DNA of 64,000 bases, taken from Symbiodinium natans. Taxonomy: Eukaryota; Sar; Dinophyceae; Suessiales; Symbiodiniaceae. Below the pieces are notes generated by a model that was not told where the DNA came from, made no database searches, and was given only the letters and a program-made list of their open reading frames with translations. Of the stretch, positions 29,961 to 40,936 are shown piece by piece (within the stretch, counting starts at the first letter, position 1; the number at the start of each line of letters is the position of its first letter). The DNA is taken from NCBI GenBank assembly GCA_905221605.1, contig CAJNDS010000113.1, positions 134,501 to 198,500 on the forward strand. The letters run 5' to 3'. The translations under genes and the position numbers were made by a program.

Positions 29961-30392
29961 GGCTTGGGGGACACGAGATGTTCCCTCATTCCCAGACTTG
30001 TATGGACAAAGGGTCTAAATTGAACCCGATAAACCCCTAAGCCCTAAACCCTCAGCCCTAAAGCCTAAACTCCCAAAACTCTCTAAACTCTCACTGTTCA
30101 CCGCCGCTGCATCAACCAAGAGCCCGATTTGAGGGTGCGCAGTGCAGCCCCAAGAAGGGGGCTTGGAGTCTTCCAGTATATGAGCATGCTAAGGGGTTTA
30201 GGATTTCAGGGTAGCCCTCCAAAAAATAACAGTAGAACCCTAAACCGTGAACCCCTGAGCGCTAAAACCCTGAACCTAGCACTACACCCCAAGCACCCCA
30301 AAACCCCAAACCCCAAAACCCCAAGCCCTGAACCCTAAACCCTACACCCCGCCCGCCGCTCTCCCTGTTTCCCCTGCGCTCGCCTCTGCAAG

Positions 30393-30463
30393 CAGCCGCG
30401 TCAGCACGACCCCACGCTGTGATGCCAGCATCCTAAGAAGTGGGCAGCTTACTTGGAGCCCAG
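30393..30463 (+). CDS. Exon with a very strong acceptor
   Basis: CTCTCCCTGTTTCCCCTGCG-type tract and CTCTGCAAG| precede S RVSTTPRCDASILRSGQLTW with donor CCAG|GTTACT. Phase 2-1. No array inside. Confidence 0.45.
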
Positions 30464-30936
30464 GTTACTTAGAGTTTAGGGTTTTGAGTTTTGGGGATTT
30501 AGGGGTCGTCAAGGGTATCAGGGTAGGAGCAGGGCTTATAGGGTATTTAGCGTTGTAGACTTTAGGTTTTTGGTTGGGTTTGGGGTGCAGGATCTAGGGT
30601 AACGCAGATTCTCTTCGAGCTTAAGGCACCCTAAACGTGAGGGCCCATATGACCATGGCGCACCCCGTAATCCTATGAGGACTATGTCGTCTAAGGGTGG
30701 CCCTGAGGCCGCCTGAGGGAGGACATGTTTCGCAAACCCTAAGCCTTCAACGCCTAAACCGGGTCAGCCTTAGCAGCCCTGTAAGAGCTACAGCCGTGAA
30801 CCCTGAACCCCATCTTTGCCAGACCCATCCCCAAACCCTAAACCCTAAGCCCTAAACCCTACACCCTAAACCCAGGTTCTTGAGTCTGCGGTCTCAGTGA
30901 GCTCGTTGGGGTTTAGGGTTTGGGGTTGTGAGGCCC

Positions 30937-31110
30937 GAACCCCATAACCTCTTCAAGGCTATAATAAAACTGCAGGCCCAGTGCAAACTGAAACCTGCCA
31001 ATGAATACTTCAGGGAACTTAAGTATCTCGTATCCCCCTTATATGAACCGTTAAGGGATTGTGTACCCCTTCCCTCATTCCCTACGAAGGAACAGCATGT
31101 CATATGGGGT
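30937..31110 (+). CDS. Coding-like exon, unknown function
   Basis: Frame EPHNLFKAIIKLQAQCKLKP, ANEYFRELKYLVSPLYEPLR, DCVPLPSFPTKEQHVIWG, stop at 31111-31113. Helical, amphipathic composition. The second half contains AGTATCTCGTATCCCCCTTATA, reminiscent of TIR elements elsewhere, so part may be repeat-derived. The minus strand is open as well. Confidence 0.4.
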
Positions 31111-31304
31111 TAGGGCGCTGTAAGCCTAAGGCGTTTTTTTTTGTTTAAACTGTTTACTGGGTTTGGTTAAAGGTTTGTGGCTTCTAGGGTATAGGGTTTA
31201 TACAGCAAAAACCCTAGGTTGACCATAGGGTGCAACCACAGGGTTTAGGGTTTAGGGTCACCTCGCCCCCCGCGCTACTTGAGGCAAACTGAGGGATTTT
31301 GAAG

Positions 31305-31331
31305 TTCTTTAACGAAGAACTTTGGCAGGGA
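31305..31331 (+). CDS. Micro-exon candidate
   Basis: Acceptor GATTTTGAAG|, peptide FFNEELWQG, donor GGA|GTAAGGC, close to the consensus. A second candidate exon follows at 31459-31532 (RRAAGACARILRPGAAP) with acceptor CCTCACAAG| and donor AA|GTTAGG. Confidence 0.35.
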
Positions 31332-31739
31332 GTAAGGCATACAAACCCGAAACTAAGCCCCATAAACTTTAAATCCAAGACAGAAGCCCAATCTAAACCG
31401 TGGAGAACCCTGAGCCCTAAACCCGAAACTTTGGCCCTAAACTCCAAACCTCACAAGAGACGGGCGGCAGGGGCGTGTGCTCGCATCCTTCGGCCAGGAG
31501 CAGCTCCGGTGCCTGGTGCTTTGTTTGGAAAGTTAGGAACCCTAAACCCTAAACCCTAAACCCAAAACCCTAAACCCTAAACCCCAAACCCTAGGAACGG
31601 AGGTCTGAAGCCCAAAGAACACGAACCGAATGAACCATGATGAGCCACAGAAAGAGCTGACACCCGGAACCATAAGCCCTTAGCCCTACAAATCCTAAAT
31701 CCCACGCTACATCCGCAAGCACCTAACCCAGAAAGCCAA

Positions 31740-31990
31740 ACGACCTCCCACATTGGCGAACTTCCTACATTAGTTCGCTTCCATATTCATTGCTACTACT
31801 TCTCAAGGAGCAAATGACGCATTAAAAGCAGCTAATCCTAAAATATCGTCTTTGCTCATATTTGTTGTATGTCATTTTTGCCCTTTCTTATTGATTGCAA
31901 TTTTCTACTTTCATTCGGAGTTCCAGTTTGCCCTTTTTTGTGATTAAATCTCAGAGAATTATTATCTCATGTCCCCACCCCAACATGTAG
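31740..31990. other. AT-rich array-free segment
   Basis: ATTCATTGCTACTACTTCTC, TTTGTTGTATGTCATTTTTG and TTATTGATTGCAATTTTC give a base composition unlike the surroundings. No open frame or inverted repeat of note, and no gene called. Confidence 0.5.
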
Positions 31991-32239
31991 CTAACATCCG
32001 TCAGCTTCGGGTTTAGGGTTTGTTAAAGCTTTTAGGCTTTAGGGTTTAGGGTGTCGGGTTGGGGAAGGCTGTAAACACGCGGAAGCCTCAGACCCTAAAC
32101 GCTACAATCCCTACAGCCTCAAACCCTGAAGCCTATGCCTCAAACCCTAACTGCCCTGAATACCCCAAAGCCTCAAATCCTAAATCTCTAAACCCTCTAG
32201 ATCTCCTAAACCCCAAGCCACAGTCCTGAACTTGGTTCA

Positions 32240-32362
32240 GGGTATCTAGGTTGCCCAGTAACCTAGGATTAAAAAGGGTGCCCGTTTTTGGCTTAAAGGG
32301 GTTTATAGTGGAACCTAGAGCCCCCAAAAAGGGAATAAGGGCACTACGGGGCATCCTAGGTA
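32240..32362. mobile_element. Inverted-repeat element
   Basis: GGGTATCTAGGTTGCCCAGTA (32240-32260) is imperfectly mirrored by CTACGGGGCATCCTAGGTAT (32344-32363). The interior has AAAAAGGGTGCCCG and CCAAAAAGGGAATAAGGGC; AAAAAGGGAAT(A/G)AG recurs at 18807 and 48084. Confidence 0.4.
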
Positions 32363-32520
32363 TAGGGTGTAGGGTTCAGCCCTAAGCCCGCTCGTCCAAG
32401 GATCAACCTCGTGCTTTCGCCGAAGACTTGAGGGTTTAGGGTGCAGGGGTTTCGCAATTCAGGCCTTTAGGGTTTTTGGGCTTAAGAAATCAGGGTTTTG
32501 AAGCTTCACGACGTTAAGGT

Positions 32521-34660
32521 TTAGGGCTTTAGGGCTTTAGGCTTGTGGGCTTTGAGGAGTTGTCGGGTCTCCCTCCACTTTTGGAGGTCAAGAGAAGGAG
32601 CAGGTAGGAGATTCTCACTTCTCACTTCTTACTTACGCCCAAAACCCAAAAAACCTAAACCCTAAACCTAAACCCTAAACCCTAAACCCTAAACCTAAAA
32701 CCCCCCAAAAAACCAAAATGTTCTTCCCACCTCGGGTCGCGCCAGCAGGAGTCGCACGGGGGCCAGGGCTTTCTCCAAGTCCTGCGCTGGGTTTAGGGTT
32801 TTGGGTTTTGGGCTTTGGGTTCGAGGGTTACCTTTGAGGGTCAACCCTAAACCCTAAACCCTAAACCCTAAACCCTAAACCCTAAACCCTAAACCCTAAA
32901 CCCTAAACCCTAAACCCTAAACCCTAAACCAGACCCTGAACCCTAAACCCCCCCCGGGCTCTTTGGGGTTCTCAACTAGGGCTTGGGGTATCTTCCAAAC
33001 TCTCGTGCATGGAGGGCTCTTGGAGTTTGTGGTTGAGGGCATTACTGAGTTAAGCCCAGAAACATACTCTAAGATGCCTGTGCATCAAGGCTTTGACCCA
33101 ACCCAAACACCCTGAAACCTAAAGCTCTTAAGCCCTAAGTCCCAATGAGCACCGAGGACTCAGACCTTTTAGGGTTTGACCGTCCTTAAGCCCTTGAGCC
33201 TGAGCAGCCAGAAAGCTTTAAGACCGCCCCTGCTGCCACAAAGACGAACTGGGGGATTCTTTTAAACTGTACAGCCTAACCCTAAACCCTGAGCCAAGAA
33301 TCCCGACCCGACACCCTGCACCCTAGACCCTACACCCGTAACCCTAAACCCTAAACCGCCTGAACCCTATACCTCTTGAACCCTAAACCCTGAACCCGAA
33401 ACCGTAACCCCCTGAACCATGAACCCTAAACCCTAAACCCTCTGAACCCTCAACGCTGAACTCCTGAAGCCTAAGCCCGAAACCCTAAACACCTAAACCC
33501 TAAACCCTGAACTCGAAACCCTAAACCCTCTGACTCCCACGAAATCCTGGGACTTGTCGGGTTCGTCGCCAACGCTCGACTTGACCTCCGCCCGTGGCGA
33601 GGCCACGGGACATCGACTCGAGGTCGAGGGGTTTGGGGTTTGGGGTTTAGGGTTTAGGTTAGTGGTTTGGGGCTTAGGGTTAAGGGTTGCGGATTCAGGG
33701 TTTAGGAGTTCAGGAGTTTAGGTGCTACCCGAAACCCTAAATTCCCACCCAGGCCTGCAAACCTTTACTCCATTATTCCTTCTCCCTGAAAGCACCTAAG
33801 CCACACAAGGCTGATGCCGTGATCCCTACACCCTAAACCCCAAGCCCCTAAACCCCAAACCCCGAACCCGAAACCCTAAACCCTAAACCCCAAGCCCCAA
33901 AACCCCTTCGGGATCAGGCTCCCTCTCTAACTCTCCTCAGCCGCGTGGCTCCGACGATGGCGCAGTGCAGCGCGTTCCAGCCACCTCCGCCGCAAGCGCT
34001 TGCCTCAAGCACCGGAACAATCCCTTTCAACCCTAAATCCTAAACCCTAAACCCTAAACTTTAAATCCTCAATCCTTACCCCTTTTTTGGGTTTAAGGTT
34101 TCGGCTTTAGAAACCCTCGAACTAGACCGAAAAAAAAACGAACCTTCAGCTATCCGAGGGGTTCGGAGCAGCTTAGGGGTTTTAGGGTTTAGGGTCTAGG
34201 GTCTAGGGTTTACGGAGTTCAGATCTTTAGGGCTTTCTGGGGCTTCGGGTTTGAGGTCGAGGGTTGGGGCCTTCAGATTGCATGAATGATCACGTGCTTA
34301 GGGTACCCTATGTGGAAGTCTATGCTGCTGGCGTATGACCGTCGCTGCGCAGGAAAACGCCCTAAACCCTCATCAAACCCTAAACCCCAAACCCCAAATC
34401 CCAAATCCCAAGACCCCAAACCCAAATCCCAAACCCCAAATCCCAAATCCCAAAACCCCAAACCCCAAATCCCAAATCCCAAAACCCCAAACCCCAAATC
34501 CCAAACCCCAAACCCAAACCCCCAAACCCCAAACCCTAAACCCTAAAACCTGAACCCTAACCCTCAACCCTCAACCTCGCCTTCCTGCGCCCAAGGGACA
34601 CTGCAGCCAGCGTCCAGCAGCGCCGCCATCAGAGCGGTCTCGCCCTTGTACGCCGCCATC
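32521..34660 (-). CDS. Ankyrin-repeat gene model, eight small exons to the stop
   Basis: Exons in order: 34576-34660 (2-0), 34307-34344 (0-2), 33932-33998 (2-0), 33769-33785 (0-2), 33527-33616 (2-2), 33181-33199 (2-0), 32731-32781 (0-0) and 32521-32577 (0-stop). All junction phases agree. Donors: GAG|GTTGAGGG, GG|GTACCC, AGA|GTTAGAG, GA|GTAAAGG, GG|GTTTAGGG, ACG|GTCAAACC and GAG|GTGGGAAG. Acceptors include GTTTTCCTGCGCAG| and GGTGCTTTCAG|. Ankyrin signatures: YKGETALMAALLDAG, GGWNALHCAIVGATRL and ALAPVRLLLARPE. Also AEVKSSVGDEPDKSQDF. The end WRETRQLLKAHKPKALKP is closed by TAA of a CCCTAA unit. Ankyrin repeats mediate protein binding; the specific role is unknown. Confidence 0.65.
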
Positions 34661-35034
34661 CTCATATGGTGTTAGGGTTGTGGTTTAGGGTTTAGGGTTT
34701 AGGGTTTAGGGTTTAGGGTTTAGGGTTTAGGGTTTAGGGTTAAGGGTTTAGGGTTTAGGGTTAAGGGTTTAGGGTTAAGGGTTTAGGGTTTAGGGTTTAG
34801 GGTTTCGGGTTTAGGGTTTAGGGTTTAGGGTTTAGGGTTTAGGGAGTTTAGGGTGTTCGGGTCACCCCTTGACCTAAACCGTATAAGCCCCTAAGCCCTC
34901 TATAAGCCCCCCCAGACTTGTTCATGGCTGCGGTTTAGGGGTATCTGCGGTCGGAGGTCCGAGGTTGAGGGGCTTCGCCCCAGACTGGAACAGCCCCTCG
35001 CAGCGTTCAAGCCCCAACAAATCCTAGGGCTTAG

Positions 35035-35160
35035 GCCTGGATAGGGCTTAGGGCTTAGGGCTTAGGGCTTAGGGCTTAGGGCTTAGGGCTTAGGGCTTAG
35101 GGCTTAGGGCTTAGGGCTTAGGGCTTAGGGCTTAGGGCTTAGGGCTTAGGGCTTAGGGTT
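35035..35160. repeat. (CTTAGGG)n variant array
   Basis: About seventeen tandem GGGCTTA units, perfectly regular, followed by a normal TTTAGGG array (35172-35248). The variant unit would give a GC rather than GT donor at its start. Confidence 0.95.
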
Positions 35161-35491
35161 ATAAGGCGCAGGGTTTAGGGTTTAAAGGTTTAGGGTTTAG
35201 GGTTTAGGGTTTAGGGTTTAGGGTTTAGGGTTTAGGGTTTAGGGTTTAAGGCATAGAGCCCCTATGCGTCTGGCGAAGCCCTACCTGTGAGGCTTGTGGG
35301 AAAATCAGAGTTTAGAGTGTAGGATTCAAGAGCTGAGTTTGGGATGCAGAGTTATGGGTCGATAGGCCACAGAGTTCAGGGTTTGGTGTTTACCTAAGTC
35401 ACCCAAGACCCAAAACCCTAAGAACTACAACGTTCTCGCCTGTAATTGATTTCGAAGAATATTTTCTGCCAGAACCCATAGTTCTTTACAG

Positions 35492-35608
35492 GAGTCATTC
35501 GTTGGGGTGAGCGAATACCTGCTTCGGCTTGCGGGTTCGGGCTTTGTTTCAACAAGGTTTGTGCTCGGGATCTCAGGAAGTCATGAAGGAATCGATCAAC
35601 TCACCTAA
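35492..35608 (+). CDS. C-terminal exon
   Basis: Acceptor ATAGTTCTTTACAG| then ESFVGVSEYLLRLAGSGFVS, TRFVLGISGSHEGIDQLT and TAA, the stop being the CCTAA that starts a CCCTAAA array. 38 codons, no repeat inside. No family recognised. Confidence 0.55.
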   Translation, partial: ESFVGVSEYLLRLAGSGFVSTRFVLGISGSHEGIDQLT

Positions 35609-35681
35609 ACCCTAAACCCTAAACCCTAAACCCTGAACCCTTGTGGCTCGAGCCCTGATACATCAAAGCTCTGAAAAACAG

Positions 35682-35748
35682 CCTGGTCCCAACCCGTCTT
35701 CTGGCCGGAGTGGCATTAGAGCCGTGCCACCCGGATGATCTGGGATGG
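35682..35748 (+). CDS. Single exon
   Basis: Acceptor CTCTGAAAAACAG|, phase 2, LVPTRLLAGVALEPCHPDDL then GW, donor TGG|GTTTAGGG. The minus strand has a stop in the comparable frame, so + is preferred. Confidence 0.45.
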
Positions 35749-35884
35749 GTTTAGGGTTTAGGGTTTAGGGGTTAGGGCTCAGGGTTCAGGGCTCAGGGTT
35801 CAGGGTGTAAGGTTGAGGGCCTGGGGCATGTGGCTTAGGATCGATAAGGAAGGTTAGTGTATTTAGGGTGTTCCGGTACAATTC

Positions 35885-36154
35885 TTGTTACATATAGGGC
35901 TCCTGTTCTGTCACCCCCACACTGTGCGTGCGCATTTACCGGCCGGTGGGTTTATGAATGATCTTCGGATGCCGTTCCTTCTGCTCCTCCTCTCCTCACT
36001 TTTAATAACCCAAATGAAACCCAATGCCCAAAGCCTCCAAAACCTTAGACAGCCCCACGAGCTGGACCCCAAACTTAACAAACCCGAGAACCCCCAACAC
36101 CCCCGAAAACTCCCAATTCACCAAAATCCAAAATCTCGACGCTCCGAGTGCTGA
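35885..36154 (+). CDS. Intronless frame with a hydrophobic N-terminal segment
   Basis: An 89-codon frame without telomere repeat. An internal ATG (35954) starts MNDLRMPFLLLLLSSLLITQ, which looks like a signal peptide or anchor, followed by a hydrophilic Pro/Lys/Asn-rich tail (PHELDPKLNKPENPQHPRK). It lies just left of the TIR element at 36176. The pyrimidine-rich stretch could instead be an intron 3' end. Confidence 0.3.
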   Translation: MLHIGLLFCHPHTVRAHLPAGGFMNDLRMPFLLLLLSSLLITQMKPNAQSLQNLRQPHELDPKLNKPENPQHPRKLPIHQNPKSRRSEC

Positions 36155-36175
36155 AACACCGATAAGCCCTACAAA

Positions 36176-36981
36176 TTGGAATGCTCCCCTTTATACTAAC
36201 CGTCCTTAATAGATTGTCGCACCCCCTATTAACATCCATAATGTTAACCTCACATTCATAAATGGGGTGGCAACTGTAATATTCGCCGGGCCAGAGGGGC
36301 TCAGCCGAAGACTACTTTCCATTACGGGAGGTTTTCGATCCGATGTGTGTAAACAAGTCTATATAGGGGGGTCCGGTGAAAATGATAATGGGGTGACAAC
36401 AGTAATATTTGGTCGGCCAGGAACCCGAAATTTTACTTGCAGAGAATACTTTTCGAGCTCCGAGGCTCTAGAGAAGCAGATCTCGTTTGAGATTGCTTAT
36501 CTTGTGAGATTGCTGCAGCTCCAGAGCTGGGAGAAACTGCTGCTTCAGGCCTGTTTCTTCAGAGAAGCAGGTGCCTTTTGAGATTGCTGCAGCTCCAGAG
36601 CTGCGAGAAACTGCTGCTTCAGGCCTGTTTCTTCAGAGAAGCAGGTGTTCCTCTAAGGCTTCAGATAAGAACCTTTTAAGCTTAAGACTTCAGCCTTCCG
36701 GATCCTGGAATCCAGGAAGCCGCCAGAGGTCTGAGAGCAAGGTTTCCATACTAAAATCCTTATCCGCCGGGGCTCGAAAACAAATCCGGAAATGGTACGC
36801 CTTACCCGCCTCCAAAATGACAATAAGAAAGGGGTGGCAGTAATCAAATCAGCGAGGGGACCCCAGACCCCAGAATCCGCAGAATTGACACACCCTCTTT
36901 TTTCCAGCCCTCCAAACCGGGGGGGGGGTTACTAAAGCGACGCTAACATGATTAAGGACTGTTTGTATAAGGGGGAAGACC
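36176..36981. mobile_element. 806-base TIR element, family A-related, with open frames
   Basis: The left end TTGGAATGCTCCCCTTTATAC and the right end GTATAAGGGGGAAGACC (36965-36981) are diverged family A TIRs, both followed inwards by the GTCCTTAAT motif. Inside is a 104-codon + frame (36267-36581) with a duplicated motif (GVATVIFAGPEG, GVTTVIFGRPGT) and a 74-base tandem duplication (36506-36579 and 36580-36648, GAGATTGCTGCAGCTCCAG). No transposase motif recognised. This could be the longer relative of the 94-111 base copies. Confidence 0.6.
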
Positions 36982-36984
36982 TAT

Positions 36985-37390
36985 AAACCCTAAACCATCA
37001 CAACCTATAACCCGAAGCTCTCAAACCCGAAACCCAAAGCTCCTCACAACCCCAAAACCCCAACCCCAAACCCCCAAAACCCGCTCAAAACCCAAAAAAC
37101 AAAACCCAAAAACCCCCCAAACAAAAACCCAAAGCCCCCCCCTCCCCCCCAAACAAGAGAAATGAAAACAAAACCCGGCCGTCTTTGTCCGAAACCCTAA
37201 ACCCTAAACCCCTAAACCCTAAACACCAAACCCCTAAACCCTAAACACCAAACCCCAAACCCCAAACCCCTCAATCCCTAAAACCCAAACCCTAAACCCC
37301 AAACCCTAAACCCCTAAACCCCCAAACCCCAAGCTCCAAAATCCCTAAACCCGAAACCCCACAACCCCAAAGCACCAAAACTCCAAAAAA
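36985..37390. repeat. Degenerate CCCTAAA/CCCAAAAC tract
   Basis: CCCAAAACC, CCCCAAAC and CCCTAAAC variants with no unique block. No gene. Confidence 0.9.
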
Positions 37391-37396
37391 TCTGAG

Positions 37397-37539
37397 CCAG
37401 CTGTGGCCTGCTTTGCCACACTGGTGGTCCTGAACCCTAAACCCTAAACCCTAAACCCTAAACCCTAAACCCTAAACCCTCAGGTCTGGCCTTCTTTGCC
37501 ACACTGGTGGTCCAGGTTTGCACCGACGGCGGCCAGCTC
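37397..37539 (-). CDS. Duplicated ankyrin-like exon around a telomere array
   Basis: 37483-37539 reads ELAAVGANLDHQCGKEGQT on the minus strand after GGGGCGCCCAG|, a standard ankyrin loop and start. The 31-base block at 37484-37514 recurs at 37402-37432 (DHQCGKAGHSWL), with a seven-copy CCCTAAA array (37434-37480) exactly between. No GT donor precedes the in-frame TGA in the first copy, so a GA donor or degradation must be assumed. The frame is conserved between copies. Confidence 0.5.
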
Positions 37540-37943
37540 CTGGGCGCCCCACCAGCATGGGGCTTTCCGCGGGGTTTCAACCCTAAACCCTAAACCCTAA
37601 ACCCTAAACCCTAAACCCTAAACCCTAAACCCTAAACCCTAAACCCTAAACCCTAAACCCTAATTCCCAAACCCTAAACCCTTGAGGTCTAGGGGTTAGG
37701 GTTTAGGGTGTGGGGAGCTTGGAGTTGAGGACTCAGCTGCCCAGAAACCTAAATCCTAAAACGGGAATCGGGGCTTCCAGGGGCTCTATAGGCTTTGGGT
37801 TTAGGGTTTAGGGTTTAGGGTTTAGGGTTTAGGGTTTAGGGTTTAGGGTTTAGGGTTTAGGGTTTAGGGTTTAGGGTTTAGGGTTTAGGGTTTACAGAGG
37901 GTTTCGGGTTGAGAGTTTCAGGTTTACGGTGAGTGTTTTGGGC

Positions 37944-38621
37944 TTAGGTTTTGTAGAATTTGCGCATGCGACTTGAGGCTTTCGAGCTTCGGGTGGATTT
38001 CGGTCTCAGGGTTATAGGTGGGCGTTTAGGGTTCCTGTGACACGAAAAGCCCAGAATCCGGTATCCTAAGCTCTGAACCCTTAAACCGAAACCTCATACT
38101 GTTTAGGGTTTAGGGTTTAGGGTTTGGGGTTTGGGGTTTGGGGTTTAGGGTTTAGGGTTTAGGGTTAAGCGTTCAAGGAGATTTCCAGGGTTTAGGGTTT
38201 AGGGTTTAGGGTTTAGGATTTAGGGTTTAGGGTACGCCCCAAGCCAGGTCTCCTTGATGCCTTCGGCGTCGGCGTAAAACACTGCGTTGCGGCCTGCGCG
38301 CTGGAGGCTTGAGGTCGCAGAGCGCGGGTTCAGGTATGGGTTTAGGGTTTAGGGTTTAGGGGTTTGGGGTTTAGGGTTTAGGGTTTAGAGGCTTTTTCTT
38401 TTGGGTTCCGGGTTCAGGGGTTTAGGGGCTTGGGGTGTAGGGCTTTGGGTGTTTAGAGGTTTTCCTATGGTTTTGAGCGGCTGAGCGCTGCAATCTCCTT
38501 CAGCCGCTGCAGAGGCACCAGACCCAGGATAACTTCGGAGAACACGACCTGCGTGGTGGCGTTGTCGTGGCTGGTCGCAAGGGGCGGGATACCGCCGTTG
38601 CCCTTGATGGCCAGGGATGCT
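37944..38621 (-). CDS. Three-exon C-terminal gene model, ankyrin-like with basic tail
   Basis: Exons 38524-38621 (2-1), 38236-38293 (1-2) and 37944-38034 (2-stop TAA), in phase throughout. Donors G|GTCTGG and GC|GTACCC; acceptors ACGCCTTCAG|, CCAGCGCGCAG| and GGCTTTTCGTGTCACAG|. Peptides: ASLAIKGNGGIPPLATSHDN, RNAVFYADAEGIKETWLG (ankyrin-like helix pair), then PPITLRPKSTRSSKASSR and MRKFYKT. An upstream exon 38989-39044 (ANSAFVRTRVAQELPFFM, donor ATG|GTTTGTGG) probably belongs but is out of phase without one more exon. Confidence 0.6.
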
Positions 38622-39059
38622 CTGAAGGCGTCATGGCTTAGGGCTTAGGGCTTAGGGCTCAGGGCTTAGGGTTTAGGGTTTAGGGTTTAGGGTTTAGGGT
38701 TTAGGGTTTAGGGTTTAGGGTTGGTTTAGGCAGAGTATGGAGACTTGAAGGTCTCCACTCTCTCTTCCTGAACTGACTGGGATTTAGGGCTCTTCTGGAC
38801 CTAGACCCCAAACCCTACGCCCTCAACCCTAACACTGAACCATACCCCCAAACCCTACACCCCAAACCCTGAACCCTAAATCCTAAACCCCTAACTCTAA
38901 ACCCCTAAACCCTAAACCCTAAACCCTAAACCCTAAACCCTAAACCCTAAACCCCTAACCCCTAAACCCTGAACCCTAAACCACAAACCATGAAAAAAGG
39001 AAGCTCTTGGGCCACCCGGGTCCTCACAAAGGCCGAGTTCGCAGCTTAGAGGGGCTCAG

Positions 39060-39520
39060 ACTCATACAGTCTTAGGGATTTTAGGGGCTTTAAGGGCTTT
39101 AGGGACTTTAGGGACTTCAGGGACTTTAGGGACCTTCAGGGACTTCAGGGACTTTAGGGACTTTAGGGGCTTTAGGGACTTTAGGGGCTTTAGGGACTTT
39201 AGGGTTTCGGGGCTTTAGGGACTTTAGGGACTTTAGGGCTTTAGGGACTTGAGGGGTTTTAGGGGCTTTAGGGACTTTAGGGTTTAGGGTGTTTAGGGTG
39301 TTGAGGGTGTTTAGGGACTTTAAGTGACTTTAGGATTCTAGGGACTTTAGGATTTAGGGTTTAGGATTTCAGGTACGTTAGGGAGTTTTGGGTGAGGGTT
39401 TAGGGGTAGGGTTTAGGACTTAGGGTTGAGGGAATTAAGGGTGTTGGGGTTCACCGGCTGCGGGTTAGGGGTTTTAGGGTCTATAGGTTTCAGGGGTTCA
39501 GGGCATTGGGTGTTTGGGTA
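39060..39520. repeat. GACTTTAGG-type degenerate array
   Basis: A run of GGGACTTTA and GGGGCTTTA units (period 9-10) replaces the 7-base unit and grades into normal TTTAGGG. No gene. Confidence 0.9.
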
Positions 39521-39678
39521 AACCCTAAACCCTAAACCCTAAACCCTAAACCCTAAACCCTAAACCCTTAAACCCTAAACCCTAAACCCTAAACCCTAAA
39601 CCCTAAACCCTAAACCCTAAACCCTAAACCCTAAACCCTAAACCCTAAACCCTAAACCCTAACCCGGACTTCGTCAAC

Positions 39679-39742
39679 CTGGAAGCTTTGGGGTTTTTGC
39701 GCTCAGCTTCCTATGGGCCATGGCAGGTTGCCGGCAAGAGCT
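39679..39742 (-). CDS. Exon, strand ambiguous
   Basis: Minus: acceptor GTTCACGGAG|, SSCRQPAMAHRKLSAKTPKL, donor CCAG|GTTGAC. Plus: GGGTTTTTGCGCTCAG| then LPMGHGRLPARALREPTRR, donor AGG|GTTTAGGG. Both are good. This is a typical case of the mirror-symmetric array context. Confidence 0.35.
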
Positions 39743-39849
39743 CTCCGTGAACCGACACGGAGAGTCCCAACCCTTAGGGTTTAGGGTTTAGGGTTTAGGG
39801 TTTAGGGTTTAGGGTTTAGGGTTTAGGGTTTAGGGTTTAGGGAACCCTC

Positions 39850-39985
39850 CTATACATCCTACCTGGACCAAGAGAAACTCCCAAAATCATGGTCCAGAGC
39901 CCCCCCCCAAAAAAACCCTATAAGTCCTACCTGGACTAACAGAAGCCCCCAGATATTAAAATCGTAGTCCCGAGCTCCCCCCCAA
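39850..39985. repeat. 67-base tandem duplication
   Basis: CCTACCTGGAC(C/T)AAGAGAA...ATGGTCCAGAGCCCCCCCCC at 39857-39910 is repeated with changes at 39926-39980. The minus frame reads WGGALDHDFG and WGGARDYDFN, so the repeat would be in frame if coded. Confidence 0.6.
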
Positions 39986-40289
39986 CAAAAACAAACGACA
40001 GGGAGATGCCAGGGTGACAACAAGCAGCTTGAGGGTTGTGGTAGAATGCAAGCTACATCAACTGTTGTCCCTGAACCGCTCAACCCCAAACACGCTAAGA
40101 CCCATTTACTCTCCCTACACCCTAAACCCTATTGCATAAACCCTAAAACCTAGACCTAGGCCCTAACACAAAACGAATAAAGAAGCACCTTCGGGGTCGG
40201 TGCTCTCCAGGCCGAAGAACCTGCGGTTCACCTCCTGCGTGGATGGAGTCGGCTTGTTTCGGGTTGAAGGGGGTTTATGTTGGTTGAGG

Positions 40290-40336
40290 TGTAGATATAT
40301 ACTGTATACACACATATATATATATACACATATATG
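40290..40336. repeat. AT-rich microsatellite
   Basis: AGATATATACTGTATACACAC then (AT)n/ACATATATG. Surrounded by degenerate GGGTTTGTAGG repeats (40340-40800) in which I see no gene. Confidence 0.85.
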
Positions 40337-40936
40337 TGGGGTTTCTGTCGGGTTTATGTAAGGATGATGTAGAGTTTGTAGGTTTTGGGGCTGTTTTCTG
40401 GGTTTCTAGGACTTAATTGCGGCTTTAACGGCATTGTGGGGTTTACAGGAGTGAGTTCGGGTACGGTGTATTGTATTTGGCTTAAGGGTTTGTAGGGTTT
40501 GTAAGGCGCGTCGGGTCTGTAGGATTTACAGGGTTTACGAGTTTGTGGGGCTTCTGGGTGTTGTAGGTTTATAGGGATTGCAGAGTTAAGTTAGGGCCTA
40601 AGGTTTATAGGCTTTGTGAGGTCTGTTTGGTTTCCAGGGCGTGTAGGGCTTGCAGGGTTTACAGGGCTCAGGTTTCACGGTGGGAAGGGTGTGTTTATTC
40701 AGTCGGCTTTTGAACTAATCCATAGGGCATGTGGGGTTTGGGTTTGTAGGGCTTGGGTTAAGAGGGGGTGTACAGTACATTTTATGGAGCTTGGGGTTAG
40801 CTAGGGCTTCGGGGCAAATGGAGCTTGAAGATGTTTAGGGTTCCTTCTGAGCGAGACCTTCAACCCCAAACAGCCCAAACTCTACATGGCACTAAATCAC
40901 TCATATACCCCTAACCCTAAACTCTAAACCCCCTAC

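Noticed and set aside
33933-33998. Plus-strand exon after CTCCCTCTCTAACTCTCCTCAG
   Set aside because: The tract is the antisense of the region next to a clear ankyrin exon (GGWNALHCAIVG) on the minus strand.
34273-34567. Open frames of 60-86 codons rich in PNPKPQT or GLGFGVWGL
   Set aside because: They are translations of CCCAAAC/CCCTAAA-type repeats in various frames on both strands; the same holds for frames near 26.5, 46.3 and 61.5 kb.
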